Part shown: positions 9,225 to 18,418 of the stretch, one piece after another
Numbering within the stretch: the first letter of the stretch is position 1
Layout: every line of letters begins with the position of its first letter
Assembly (NCBI RefSeq): GCF_011074795.1
Contig: NZ_JAAMPF010000001.1
Location: 1-64,000 of the forward strand
Direction of reading: 5' to 3'
DNA length: 64,000 bases
From: Marinobacter salicampi
Lineage (GTDB): Bacteria; Pseudomonadota; Gammaproteobacteria; Pseudomonadales; Oleiphilaceae
The notes under the pieces: model-generated
The model's input: only the letters and a program-made list of their open reading frames with translations
Told to the model about the DNA's origin: nothing
Databases searched by the model: none
Position numbers and translations under genes: made by a program

Positions 9225-11861
9225 ATGGGTAAAAGTCTCGTAATTGTCGAGTCGCCTGCCAAAGCGAAAACCATCAATAAATATCTGGGCCCGGATTTCA
9301 TCGTTAAGTCCAGTGTTGGTCATATTCGTGACCTGCCGGTCAGTGGCAGCGGTTCCCAGAGCGATCCAAAGGAGCGTGCCAAGCAGGCGGCACAAACCCG
9401 TAAAATGAAGCCGGAAGAAAAGGCCGAATACAAAAAGCGCAAGTCCAGAGACCAGCTTGTTGCCCGCATGGGGGTGGATCCTGACCAAAACTGGCAGGCG
9501 CGGTATGAAATTCTGCCAGGCAAAGAGAAAGTCGTAAGCGAACTCAAGCGTCTGGCGAAATCTGCTGACCATATATACCTTGCGACGGATTTGGATAGGG
9601 AAGGGGAAGCCATTGCATGGCATCTTCAGGAAACGATTGGAGGCGATCCCGAAAAATACCGCCGTGTAGTTTTTAACGAGATTACCAAGCGTGCGATCAA
9701 GGAGGCGTTCAAGGACCCGGGAGCCTTGGACACCAACAGGGTTAATGCCCAGCAGGCGCGCCGTTTTCTTGATCGTGTGGTCGGCTATATGGTTTCGCCC
9801 CTGCTGTGGGCAAAACTTGCAAGGGGGCTGTCAGCCGGCCGGGTTCAATCAGTGGCTGTCCGACTCATTGTCGAGCGTGAGCAGGAGATTAGAGGCTTTA
9901 TCCCGGAAGAGTACTGGCAGCTTCATGCGGATCTTGGCGCCAAAGCGTCCGATCAGCCTGTTCGATTCGAGGTCACCCGATACGGGGACAAAGCCTTTCG
10001 CCCGGTCAGCGAAAACGAAAGTAATGCCCACGTAGAGCGCTTGAAGGCTTCTGACTACACGGTTTCAAAGCGTGAAGACAAACCGACCCGTTCCAAGCCG
10101 GGTGCGCCTTTTATCACGTCGACGTTGCAGCAGGCGGCTTCGAATCGCATGGGCTTCAGTGTCAAGAAAACCATGATGCTGGCGCAGAGGTTATACGAAG
10201 CCGGCTACATTACTTACATGCGTACGGACTCAACCAACCTGAGTCAGGATGCCATAGCTGGCGCCCGGGAATTTATTGATAAGCAGTTCGGTAAAAAGTA
10301 TCTGCCCGAGGCCCCCCGCATCTATGGAAGCAAAGAAGGGGCCCAGGAGGCTCACGAAGCCATCCGACCGACAGATGTAGGCAGCAGGCCCCAGGACATC
10401 AGCGGACTCGAGAAAGACGCTGAGAAGCTCTATGACCTTATCTGGCGTCAGTTTATTGCTTGTCAGATGGCTGACGCCGAGTTCCTGAGTACGTCTATCG
10501 TGGTGGCCGCTGGCGACTATGAACTTCGCACCCGTGGCAGAATCATCAAATTCGACGGCTTTCTGAAGGCCGCGCCGCCTTCCGCCAAGAAAGATGACGA
10601 TGTTGCCCTGCCGGACATCAAGCTCAACGAAAAACTTTCGCTCGAAAAGCTGGACCCGACTCAGCACTTTACCAAGCCGTCCCCTCGCTATACCGAAGCA
10701 AGTCTGGTGAAAGAACTTGAGAAACAGGGTATTGGTCGGCCCTCCACCTATGCCTCAATCATCTCGACAATACAGGATCGAGGGTACGTAAGGCTGCAGA
10801 ATCGTCGTTTCTATTCCGAAAAAATGGGCGACATTGTCACCGAACGTCTATCGGAATCCTTCTCCAACCTGATGGACTATGACTTTACCGCCAAACTCGA
10901 GGAAGAGCTGGATGAGATCGCCACCGGTGGCGTTGAGTGGAAGCGAGTGCTGAACGGTTTTTATGAACGCTTCAGTCAGCAGCTGGAGAAAGCCAGCAGA
11001 ACCGATGAGGAGGGGATGCGCGGCAACACCCCGACCGAGACCGACATTCCCTGTCCGACTTGCAGCCGGCCAATGCAGATTCGCGTTGCAAGCACCGGCG
11101 TGTTTCTGGGCTGCTCGGGCTATGCACTGCCACCCAAAGAGCGCTGCAAGACAACCATCAACCTGGTATCCGGCGATGAGGTGGTCAGTGCTGAGGATGA
11201 CGTGGAAGGTGAGGGCGAGAGCCGCCTGCTGAGAAAGAAGCGGCGCTGTCCGAAATGTTCAACGGCCATGGACAGTTATCTGGTTGATGAAACCCGGAAA
11301 TTGCATGTGTGCGGCAACAATCCGGACTGTCCAGGATACGAGGTCGAAAAAGGCACGTTCAGGATCAAGGGCTACGACGGGCCAACGTTGGAGTGCGACA
11401 AGTGTGGCTCTGAAATGCAGCTCAAGACTGGCCGATTCGGCAAGTATTTTGGCTGTACCAATCCTGACTGTAAAAACACCCGAAAATTGCTCAAAAGCGG
11501 TGAGCCGGCGCCTCCTAAAATGGACCCGGTGCCTATGCCTGAGCTCAAGTGTGAAAAGGTGGACGATATCTACGTTCTGCGCGACGGCGCTTCGGGTCTC
11601 TTTCTGGCAGCCAGCAAGTTTCCGAAGAACCGTGAAACCCGGGCGCCTCTGGTTAAAGAGCTGAAGCCGCATAAGGACGAGATTGATCCCAAGTACAACT
11701 TCCTGATGAAGGCCCCTGAAAAGGATCCGGAAGGCAATCTGACCGTTGTTCGCTACAGCCGTAAAACCAAAGAGCAGTATGTGATGTCAGAAAAGGACGG
11801 CAAGGCCACGGGTTGGTCAGCCTGGTATGTAAACGGCAAATGGCAGCCTAAGGAAAAGTAG
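9225..11861 (+). CDS. topA: DNA topoisomerase I (type IA)
   Basis: An 878-residue type IA topoisomerase that relaxes negative supercoils. The TOPRIM domain begins at once ([18 protein letters not shown]) and has the acidic triad motif [11 protein letters not shown]. The active-site tyrosine is about residue 331 in ITYMRTDST. The C-terminal part carries three four-cysteine zinc ribbons (about residues 605-640, 670-700 and 725-750, e.g. CDKCGSEM with CTNPDC) and then a basic tail, an arrangement like E. coli TopA. The start ATG 9225 has an AAGGA-type site. It is separated from fadBA by a terminator, so it should have its own promoter in 9040-9220. Confidence 0.97.
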   Translation: MGKSLVIVESPAKAKTINKYLGPDFIVKSSVGHIRDLPVSGSGSQSDPKERAKQAAQTRKMKPEEKAEYKKRKSRDQLVARMGVDPDQNWQARYEILPGKEKVVSELKRLAKSADHIYLATDLDREGEAIAWHLQETIGGDPEKYRRVVFNEITKRAIKEAFKDPGALDTNRVNAQQARRFLDRVVGYMVSPLLWAKLARGLSAGRVQSVAVRLIVEREQEIRGFIPEEYWQLHADLGAKASDQPVRFEVTRYGDKAFRPVSENESNAHVERLKASDYTVSKREDKPTRSKPGAPFITSTLQQAASNRMGFSVKKTMMLAQRLYEAGYITYMRTDSTNLSQDAIAGAREFIDKQFGKKYLPEAPRIYGSKEGAQEAHEAIRPTDVGSRPQDISGLEKDAEKLYDLIWRQFIACQMADAEFLSTSIVVAAGDYELRTRGRIIKFDGFLKAAPPSAKKDDDVALPDIKLNEKLSLEKLDPTQHFTKPSPRYTEASLVKELEKQGIGRPSTYASIISTIQDRGYVRLQNRRFYSEKMGDIVTERLSESFSNLMDYDFTAKLEEELDEIATGGVEWKRVLNGFYERFSQQLEKASRTDEEGMRGNTPTETDIPCPTCSRPMQIRVASTGVFLGCSGYALPPKERCKTTINLVSGDEVVSAEDDVEGEGESRLLRKKRRCPKCSTAMDSYLVDETRKLHVCGNNPDCPGYEVEKGTFRIKGYDGPTLECDKCGSEMQLKTGRFGKYFGCTNPDCKNTRKLLKSGEPAPPKMDPVPMPELKCEKVDDIYVLRDGASGLFLAASKFPKNRETRAPLVKELKPHKDEIDPKYNFLMKAPEKDPEGNLTVVRYSRKTKEQYVMSEKDGKATGWSAWYVNGKWQPKEK

Positions 11862-11890
11862 GTGCGGGTTCGTGCAGTCTAATTGCCTGA

Positions 11891-11924
11891 GCCTGCCTCT
11901 CTCCATTTCGACGTAGAGGCAGGC
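11891..11924. terminator. Stem-loop between convergent topA and the dehydrogenase gene
   Basis: GCCTGCCTCT (11891-11900) pairs perfectly with AGAGGCAGGC (11915-11924) around a 14-nt loop. It lies between two convergent stops, but no T run follows on either strand, so it may stabilise 3' ends rather than terminate by itself. Confidence 0.5.
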
Positions 11925-11935
11925 GGGTTAGTCCG

Positions 11936-12817
11936 TCAGTTTGAGCGGGACCTGCGCAGGCGCTCCAACAGCGATGATGTGTCCCAGCGACCGCCGCCCA
12001 TAGCCTGTACGTCGCCGTAGAACTGGTCGACCAGGGCGGCTACCGGCAAGCTTGCGCCGGACTTTCTGGCTTCGTCCAGACAGATGTCCAGGTCCTTGCG
12101 CATCCAGTTAACAGCGAAGCCGTGGTTGTATTCCCCCGCGATCATGGTTGTGCCACGGTTTTCCATCTGCCATGACTGGGCCGCACCTTTCGATATCACA
12201 TCAAGAACCTCGGCAACGTCGAGGCCCGACTGCTCGGCGAAATGAACAGCCTCGGACAAGCCCTGTAACAATCCTGCGATTGCAATCTGGTTGGCCATTT
12301 TTGTGCGCTGACCGGAGCCGCTCGGCCCCATCAGGCTGACCGCCCTGGCAAAACACTCCATCAGAGGCCTTGCCTTGTCGAACGCTGCCTGCACACCGCC
12401 ACACATGATAGTGAGCTTGCCGTTTTCTGCCCCCTGCTGGCCACCGGAGACGGGTGCGTCAATAAAGGCCTGGCCTACTTCGAGGGCCCGGTGAGCCAGT
12501 TCCTCGGCTACAGAGGCCGACGCGGTCGTATGATCGATCAGGGTCGCACCACTGGGGGCGTTGGCAATGATTCCTTCGGGCCCATGGTAGATCTCACGCA
12601 GGTCCGGATCGGCACCTACACAGGTCAGGACAAACTCTGCATTACTTACCGCGTCGGCAATGCTGGCTGCAGCTTCGCCGTCATGGCTGTCGGCCCAGGC
12701 TACGGCTTTGTCGGCGGTGCGATTGAAAACTTTTACTTTGTACCCTGCCGCTGCCAGGTGACCTGCCATCGGGTAGCCCATGACGCCAAGGCCAATAAAT
12801 GCCACAGATTGACTCAT
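11936..12817 (-). CDS. NAD(P)-dependent beta-hydroxyacid dehydrogenase, GarR/MmsB-like
   Basis: A 293-residue member of the 3-hydroxyisobutyrate / tartronate semialdehyde reductase family. The N-terminal Rossmann motif is FIGLGVMGYPMAGHLAAAG; the substrate motif DAPVSGGQQGAENG and the catalytic lysine region KMANQIAIAG follow, then an all-helical C-terminal domain. Substrates may be 3-hydroxyisobutyrate or 2-hydroxy-3-oxopropionate; the sequence alone does not decide. An in-frame ATG two codons upstream (12823) is too close to GGAGGAG, so the ATG at 12817 is preferred. It lies upstream-to-downstream behind the gltA terminator, probably as its own unit. Confidence 0.9.
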   Translation of the reverse strand: MSQSVAFIGLGVMGYPMAGHLAAAGYKVKVFNRTADKAVAWADSHDGEAAASIADAVSNAEFVLTCVGADPDLREIYHGPEGIIANAPSGATLIDHTTASASVAEELAHRALEVGQAFIDAPVSGGQQGAENGKLTIMCGGVQAAFDKARPLMECFARAVSLMGPSGSGQRTKMANQIAIAGLLQGLSEAVHFAEQSGLDVAEVLDVISKGAAQSWQMENRGTTMIAGEYNHGFAVNWMRKDLDICLDEARKSGASLPVAALVDQFYGDVQAMGGGRWDTSSLLERLRRSRSN

Positions 12818-12864
12818 ATCCATACTCCTCCGTTAGCGGGCTATCATTGCAGACTGAACCGCAA

Positions 12865-12893
12865 CAAAAAAGGCCGCTGAGTGCAGCGGCCTT
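12865..12893 (-). terminator. Rho-independent terminator of gltA
   Basis: On the minus strand AAGGCCGCTG pairs with CAGCGGCCTT around a 4-nt loop and is followed by T residues (A run at 12865-12870 on the plus strand). It begins about 24 bases after the gltA stop. Confidence 0.92.
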
Positions 12894-12916
12894 CCTGAAT
12901 CAGTTCTAAGCTCGTA

Positions 12917-14191
12917 TCAGCGCTTGGGCAAGTCCCGAGCGGTTGACCCGGTATAGAGCTGCCGCGGGCGACCAATACGGTAATCTCCGCTTACCATCTC
13001 ATTCCAGTGGGAGAACCAGCCAATGGTCCTGGAGAGGGCGAAGATAACCGTAAACATGGAGGTTGGGATACCCATGGCCTTGAGAATGATCCCGGAGTAG
13101 AAATCAACGTTGGGGTAGAGCTTACGCTCAACAAAGTAGTCATCTTCCAGGGCAATCTGTTCAAGGCGCTGGGCAATACGCAGGAGCGGATCATTTTCCA
13201 GTCCCAGCTCGCCGAGCACCTCATGACAGGTCTTGCGCATGACTTTGGCACGTGGGTCAAAGTTCTTGTAGACCCGATGCCCAAAGCCCATGAGGCGGAA
13301 GGGGTCGTCTTTGTCCTTGGCCTTGGCGACAAACTTTTCAATGTTTGCCTCATCGCCGATTTCAGCCAGCATGTCGAGCACAGCCTCGTTGGCTCCGCCG
13401 TGTGCCGGGCCCCACAGTGCGGCGATACCTGATGCAATGCAGGCAAACGGATTGGCGCCGGTAGAGCCGGCCAGACGAACCGTAGAGGTCGACGCATTCT
13501 GTTCGTGATCAGCGTGCAGTATAAAGATGCGGTCCATGGCTTTGGCAAGCACGGGATTGGGCTTGTAGTCGTCGCAGGGCGTACCGAACATCATGTACAG
13601 GAAGTTTTCGGCGTAGGATAGGTCATTGCGCGGGTACATGAATGGCTGGCCGTTGGCGTACTTATAGCACCAAGCCGCTATCGTAGGCATCTTGGCGACC
13701 AGCCGATGAGCGGTGATTTCGCGCTGCTGGACGTTAGTGACGTCCATTTGATCGTGGTAGAAAGCTGATAGCGCACCGACGACGCCGCACATGATTGCCA
13801 TCGGGTGAGCGTCACGGCGGAAGCCATGGAAGAAATTCCGCATCTGGTCGTGAATCATGGTGTGATTCTTCACCGTGTCACGGAAGAGCTGGTTTTCCTC
13901 TGCTGTGGGAAGCTCGCCGTGCAGAAGCAGGTAGCAGACTTCCAGATAGTCAGAATGTTCTGCCAACTGCTCGATCGGGTAGCCTCTGTGTAAAAGAACA
14001 CCGTTGGCGCCGTCAATATAGGTAATCTTTGACTCGCAGGCTGCGGTAGAGACAAAACCGGGATCGTAGGTAAAAATTCCCTGTTGTACCAGCGCTCGGA
14101 CATCAATAACATCCGGCCCGGTGGTGCCTGAATAAACCGGCAGCTCGATTGATTTGTCACCCACCGAAAGCGTGGCTTTCTTGTCGGTCAT
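12917..14191 (-). CDS. gltA: Citrate synthase (type II, hexameric class)
   Basis: A 424-residue citrate synthase that condenses acetyl-CoA and oxaloacetate at the TCA entry. Active-site motifs include [26 protein letters not shown] and [14 protein letters not shown], supplying two catalytic histidines, and [10 protein letters not shown] with the catalytic aspartate. The N-terminal beta-rich extension is that of NADH-sensitive Gram-negative enzymes. The start at 14191 has AGGAGAGCACC upstream. It is divergent from sdhC across 710 bp, the usual arrangement in Pseudomonas-like genomes. Confidence 0.97.
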   Translation of the reverse strand: MTDKKATLSVGDKSIELPVYSGTTGPDVIDVRALVQQGIFTYDPGFVSTAACESKITYIDGANGVLLHRGYPIEQLAEHSDYLEVCYLLLHGELPTAEENQLFRDTVKNHTMIHDQMRNFFHGFRRDAHPMAIMCGVVGALSAFYHDQMDVTNVQQREITAHRLVAKMPTIAAWCYKYANGQPFMYPRNDLSYAENFLYMMFGTPCDDYKPNPVLAKAMDRIFILHADHEQNASTSTVRLAGSTGANPFACIASGIAALWGPAHGGANEAVLDMLAEIGDEANIEKFVAKAKDKDDPFRLMGFGHRVYKNFDPRAKVMRKTCHEVLGELGLENDPLLRIAQRLEQIALEDDYFVERKLYPNVDFYSGIILKAMGIPTSMFTVIFALSRTIGWFSHWNEMVSGDYRIGRPRQLYTGSTARDLPKR

Positions 14192-14901
14192 GGTGCTCTC
14201 CTATGTGTCAGCATTTTACGGCGCTCGGAAGGCCCGTATTATTGCACAAGTTACGCGCGCTTCGTTACTGTCGACCTAGCTGGATATTGCAACGTTGGCA
14301 ACGCCGTTTTTGTATATAACCAGGACATTCAATGAGATAGCGTAATTTTCCGGCGTCCGGAATGGCCTGGCGGAATCGTTTGCGGGGTCCTGATTCTTTC
14401 CAAAGCTGGCGGCAAAATATAGGGAGTTGGCTTTTTTTGTCAATGGAGGATGGCAATAAAGCTCATTTTTCATGCCCCGATGCCTCTCCGTACAGTGATA
14501 GACCTTCGCCCAATTGACCTGGGATAGAGCCCTTTAATCAGGGTGATAGCACTCTACAACCGCTGATATACCACGTTTTTCGCGGATTGCAGGTTTGTAA
14601 TTGAGGGGGCACTCCTTATAATCCCTAGCCCGGAATCGGGAACATTTCTAGCCTCACCGCCTGAAATGACGTCACCGCTGGCGTTTCCCTCCTGAAGTAG
14701 ATCTGGCTGTAGATGTACAGGTGTGCCTGAAACGGTACCATGCACTCTTGGTCAAGAATTGCTCTGAAGTCGAACTGGTCTGTATCCGCATCAATAGCGA
14801 CGGGTACTTGAACCTGGCCTCCAAAATCGGGCCGTACATACCAACCCATTCCACGACGACACCGTCGCCTGTGGAACCAAAAAAGAGAGTGTGAGAGCGC
14901 T
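14192..14901. other. Long divergent intergenic region gltA / sdhC
   Basis: No gene is supported in these 710 bases. The left part should hold the gltA promoter and the right part the sdh promoter (14595-14622) with a leader of about 270 nt. A 74-codon plus-strand frame (14670-14894) lacks an ATG and any family resemblance and is not called. Confidence 0.6.
14595..14622 (+). promoter_or_regulatory. Candidate sigma-70 promoter of the sdh-suc block
   Basis: TTGTAA (14595-14600), a 16-bp spacer and a perfect TATAAT (14617-14622). It lies about 280 bases upstream of the sdhC start and faces the operon, implying a long untranslated leader. Confidence 0.6.
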
Positions 14902-15276
14902 GTGAATAGCAAACGACCAGTAAATCTCGATCTCGGCAAGTTTCATTTTCCGTTGCCTGCCATTACCTCCATCATCCACCGCGTCAGTGGTGTCATCATC
15001 TTTTTTGGTGTCGCTTTCCTGCTCTATGGGCTGGACCTCTCCCTGTCGGGGGAGCAGGGCTTCAACCGGGTCAGCGAACTGATGGACAGCTTCCTGGCGA
15101 AGTTTATCGTCTGGGGCATCCTGGCTGGCCTCCTGTATCACCTGGTTGCCGGTATTCGGCACCTGCTCATGGATATGGGGATCGGTGAAACCCTTGAAGG
15201 CGGTCGCCTTGGGGCCAAGCTGACCATTGGCATTTCAATCGTTCTCATCGTTCTGCTAGGAGTCTGGATATGGTAA
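14902..15276 (+). CDS. sdhC: Succinate dehydrogenase cytochrome b556 subunit SdhC
   Basis: A 124-residue membrane anchor with three transmembrane helices (about 25-47, 67-90 and 103-123). The family opening RPVNLDLGKFHFPLPAITSIIHRVSGV supplies quinone-site serine and arginine residues; the heme b ligand histidine lies in YHLVAGIRHLLMD. The start is GTG at 14902; the nearest purine-rich site is weak, so initiation may be inefficient or rely on the long leader. It overlaps sdhD by seven bases. Confidence 0.93.
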   Translation: MNSKRPVNLDLGKFHFPLPAITSIIHRVSGVIIFFGVAFLLYGLDLSLSGEQGFNRVSELMDSFLAKFIVWGILAGLLYHLVAGIRHLLMDMGIGETLEGGRLGAKLTIGISIVLIVLLGVWIW

Positions 15277-15614
15277 GCAGCGTCACGAATCTGGGTCGTA
15301 GCGGCGTTTATGACTGGATGGTCCAGCGGGTATCGGCGTACGTATTAGCGTTGTATACCATTTTTCTTTTCGGCTTCATGGTCATGACGGACGTAACCTA
15401 CGATTCATGGAGCGCTTTGTTCAGTCAGACCTGGTTCAGGATTTTTAGCCTGATGGCACTCCTGTCGCTGGGAGCCCATGCATGGGTCGGGCTATGGACC
15501 ATTACTACGGATTATGTCAAAGCGGCAGGTCCGCGTTTTCTGATCCAGGCGCTTTGTGGGGCGATTATGTTCGTCTACGTCGTCTGGGGCGTTCAGATTC
15601 TCTGGGGGAACTAA
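15270..15614 (+). CDS. sdhD: Succinate dehydrogenase membrane anchor SdhD
   Basis: A 114-residue protein with three transmembrane helices. It shows the heme-ligand histidine in SLGAHAWVGLW and the quinone-site aspartate-tyrosine in TTDYVK. With SdhC it anchors SdhAB in the inner membrane and passes electrons to ubiquinone. The ATG lies inside the sdhC end behind AGGAG, so translation is coupled. sdhA starts three bases after the stop. Confidence 0.93.
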   Translation: MVSSVTNLGRSGVYDWMVQRVSAYVLALYTIFLFGFMVMTDVTYDSWSALFSQTWFRIFSLMALLSLGAHAWVGLWTITTDYVKAAGPRFLIQALCGAIMFVYVVWGVQILWGN

Positions 15615-15617
15615 TAC

Positions 15618-17390
15618 ATGGCTAACATGAAGACCATTACTTACGACGCGATTGTTATCGGCGGCGGCGGTGCAGGCATGCGGGCAGCGCTGCAGCTTAC
15701 CGAGACTGGCGTCAAGACAGCCTGTATCACCAAGGTATTCCCGACCCGCTCACACACCGTATCGGCCCAGGGCGGCATAACCTGCGCTATTGCAAGTGCT
15801 GACCCGAACGATGACTGGCGCTGGCACATGTATGACACCGTCAAGGGGTCAGATTACATAGGCGACCAGGACGCCATTGAGTATATGTGCTCGGTAGGGC
15901 CTCAGGCAGTCTTTGAGCTTGAGCATATGGGCCTGCCTTTTTCCCGTACTGAACAGGGTCGTATCTATCAGCGCCCGTTTGGCGGCCAGTCGAAGGATTT
16001 CGGCAAAGGTGGCCAGGCGGCGCGGACCTGCGCCGCGGCAGACCGGACCGGCCATGCCCTTCTTCATACGCTATACCAGGCGAATCTTAAGGGTGGCACT
16101 ACCTTCCTCAATGAATGGTATGCCGTGGATCTGGTAAAGAATGGCGAGAACCAGGTGGTCGGTGTTATCGCGATCGAAATCGAAACGGGCGAAGTGGCCT
16201 ATATCAAGGCCAAGGCCACCGTGCTGGCTACCGGCGGCGCTGGCCGTATCTATGCTTCGACGACCAATGCACTGATCAACACCGGCGACGGTATCGGCAT
16301 GGCTCTGCGTGCCGGCTTCCCGGTTCAGGACATGGAAATGTGGCAGTTCCACCCGACCGGTATATACGGTGCCGGCACACTCGTAACCGAGGGATGCCGG
16401 GGTGAGGGTGGTTACCTGATCAACTCCGAGGGCGAGCGCTTCATGGAGCGTTATGCTCCAAACGCCAAAGACCTTGCAGGCCGCGACGTGGTCGCTCGCT
16501 CAATGGTGATCGAGATCCTTGAAGGCCGCGGTTGTGGCCCGGACAAGGATCACGTGCTTCTCAAACTGGATCACCTGGGCGAAGAAACCCTGAATCTGCG
16601 TTTGCCGGGCATCTGCGAGCTGTCGAAAACCTTTGCTCACGTCGACCCTGTTAAAGAGCCGGTACCTGTGGTTCCTACCTGTCACTACATGATGGGGGGC
16701 ATCCCGACGACAGTGGGTGGCCAGGCCCTGACCCAGGACCAAGACGGCAAAGACCAGGTCATAGAAGGGCTGTTCGCCTGTGGTGAGGCTGCCTGTGTTT
16801 CCGTGCATGGCGCTAATCGCCTGGGCGGTAATTCCTTGCTGGATCTGGTTGTATTTGGCAGGGCAGCCGGTATTCATATTCAGGAGCGTCTGCGCAGCGG
16901 ATTTGAAACGACCGATGCGACTGAAGCCGACATAGAGCGTGCCCTTGCACGTCTTAGCCGGCTGGATAACGCCTCCGAAGGCGAGAGCGTTGCCGAAGTT
17001 CGCAAGGAGCTGCAGAACTGTATGCAGCTCTACTTTGGCGTTTTCCGGGACGGAGACAGCATGGCTGAGGGTCTTAAAAAGCTGGAAGCCATTGGCGAGC
17101 GTGTCCGCAACGTCAAGCTGGCGGATACCAGTAAAGCCTTCAATACCGCCCGGATTGAAGCCCTGGAACTGGACAACCTGTTCGAAGTGGCGTTTGCCAC
17201 CGCGTACTCAGCAATGGAGCGCCGCGAAAGCCGTGGTGCTCACGCCCGAAATGACTTTACCGAACGTGATGATGAAAACTGGCTGAAGCACTCAGTGTAC
17301 TTTCCTCTCGAGAAGCGCCTGGGTAAAAGGGACGTCAACTTTGCCCCGAAGACAGTTGATACCATGCAGCCCATGATCCGGACCTATTAA
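15618..17390 (+). CDS. sdhA: Succinate dehydrogenase flavoprotein subunit SdhA
   Basis: A 590-residue FAD subunit of complex II, oxidising succinate to fumarate on the cytoplasmic face. It has the dinucleotide motif [10 protein letters not shown] near residue 13, the covalent FAD histidine (His46 in [11 protein letters not shown]), the substrate region [23 protein letters not shown], and the catalytic arginine region RDVVARSM. The C-terminal helical domain is complete. Length equals that of the family. The upstream site GGGGGAAC is good, and sdhB follows after 13 bases. Confidence 0.97.
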   Translation: MANMKTITYDAIVIGGGGAGMRAALQLTETGVKTACITKVFPTRSHTVSAQGGITCAIASADPNDDWRWHMYDTVKGSDYIGDQDAIEYMCSVGPQAVFELEHMGLPFSRTEQGRIYQRPFGGQSKDFGKGGQAARTCAAADRTGHALLHTLYQANLKGGTTFLNEWYAVDLVKNGENQVVGVIAIEIETGEVAYIKAKATVLATGGAGRIYASTTNALINTGDGIGMALRAGFPVQDMEMWQFHPTGIYGAGTLVTEGCRGEGGYLINSEGERFMERYAPNAKDLAGRDVVARSMVIEILEGRGCGPDKDHVLLKLDHLGEETLNLRLPGICELSKTFAHVDPVKEPVPVVPTCHYMMGGIPTTVGGQALTQDQDGKDQVIEGLFACGEAACVSVHGANRLGGNSLLDLVVFGRAAGIHIQERLRSGFETTDATEADIERALARLSRLDNASEGESVAEVRKELQNCMQLYFGVFRDGDSMAEGLKKLEAIGERVRNVKLADTSKAFNTARIEALELDNLFEVAFATAYSAMERRESRGAHARNDFTERDDENWLKHSVYFPLEKRLGKRDVNFAPKTVDTMQPMIRTY

Positions 17391-17403
17391 GGGGGACGCA
17401 AAG

Positions 17404-18108
17404 ATGTTGGTTAGCGTATACCGTTATAACCCTGAGACAGACAACGCGCCTTACATGCAGGATATCGACCTTGAAATCCCTGCGGGTAAGGACCTTATGG
17501 TGCTTGACGTCCTGGCCCTGCTGAAAGAAAAGGACCCGTCCCTGGCTTACCGCCGCTCCTGCCGCGAAGGCGTTTGTGGCTCTGATGGCCTGAACATGAA
17601 TGGCAAGAATGGCCTCGGCTGTGTTACGTCCCTGTCCGAGGTGGTAAAGAAGGACAAGCTGGTCATTCGACCGCTACCGGGTCTTCCGGTTATCCGGGAC
17701 CTGGTGGTCGATATGACCATTTTCTACCGGCAGTATGAGAAAGTTTCTCCGTTCCTGCTGAATGATACTGCGCCGCCGGCCATCGAGCGCCTCCAGAGTC
17801 CGGAAGACCGCGAAAAGCTGGATGGACTCTATGAGTGTATATTGTGCGCCTGCTGCTCAACATCATGCCCATCATTCTGGTGGAACCCGGAAAAGTTTAT
17901 CGGTCCGGCCGGTCTGCTTCAGGCTTACCGTTTCCTGGCAGATAGCAGGGATACCGCAAAGGAGGAGCGTCTGGCAAAGCTTGACGATCCGTTCAGTGTA
18001 TTCCGCTGCCGGGGCATCATGAACTGCGTAAGCGTGTGTCCGAAGGGGTTAAATCCCACCAGGGCTATTGGCCATATTCGTAATCTGCTTCTGCAGCGAG
18101 CTACCTGA
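17404..18108 (+). CDS. sdhB: Succinate dehydrogenase iron-sulfur subunit SdhB
   Basis: A 234-residue iron-sulfur protein. The N-terminal ferredoxin domain has the [2Fe-2S] ligands in CREGVCGSDG and a later cysteine in GLGCVT. The C-terminal domain has CILCACCSTSCP and CRGIMNCVSVCPKG for the [4Fe-4S] and [3Fe-4S] clusters. It relays electrons from SdhA to the quinone site. Start 17404 follows GGGGGA. Confidence 0.97.
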   Translation: MLVSVYRYNPETDNAPYMQDIDLEIPAGKDLMVLDVLALLKEKDPSLAYRRSCREGVCGSDGLNMNGKNGLGCVTSLSEVVKKDKLVIRPLPGLPVIRDLVVDMTIFYRQYEKVSPFLLNDTAPPAIERLQSPEDREKLDGLYECILCACCSTSCPSFWWNPEKFIGPAGLLQAYRFLADSRDTAKEERLAKLDDPFSVFRCRGIMNCVSVCPKGLNPTRAIGHIRNLLLQRAT

Positions 18109-18418
18109 GCCAGGCCGGTTTAGTAGCCGCTATAGTGTTGGACAGCGCCAGGCTCTCCCCTGAAGGTCGCAACGATGCGAGCCTTACACCAATGGCTTAT
18201 AGTCATTGGTAGGGGCGAAGAGCAAACTACGGAAGCCGTGACCAAGGCCCACAAAGCCTGGCCGCGGCTTTGCTGAGTATAAAAACCACTGGGGAACGGA
18301 AAACATCCGTATTAGCTGTGGTGGCTGCAGTCGATCCCGTAATATCCCGTATTGACTGCGTAATATCACTGGCCGACCATAGCTAGCTCCCGCACCAGCC
18401 CAAGGTGAGCTAGTCAAG
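18109..18418. other. sdhB-sucA intergenic region with inverted repeats
   Basis: No gene is seen in these 310 bases. There is a hairpin ACCAATG / CATTGGT at 18188-18210 and a longer one, GCAGTCGAT / ATTGACTGC with one G-T pair, at about 18328-18359, the latter near two copies of CGTAATATC. No T run follows either hairpin. These may process or regulate the sdh-suc transcript, or belong to a separate sucA promoter. Confidence 0.5.

Noticed and set aside
14670..14894. 74-codon plus-strand frame in the sdh leader, and an overlapping 104-codon minus-strand frame (14625-14939)
   Set aside because: The plus frame has no ATG and no good start site. The minus frame overlaps the sdhC start and the TATAAT box. 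Neither resembles a known protein.
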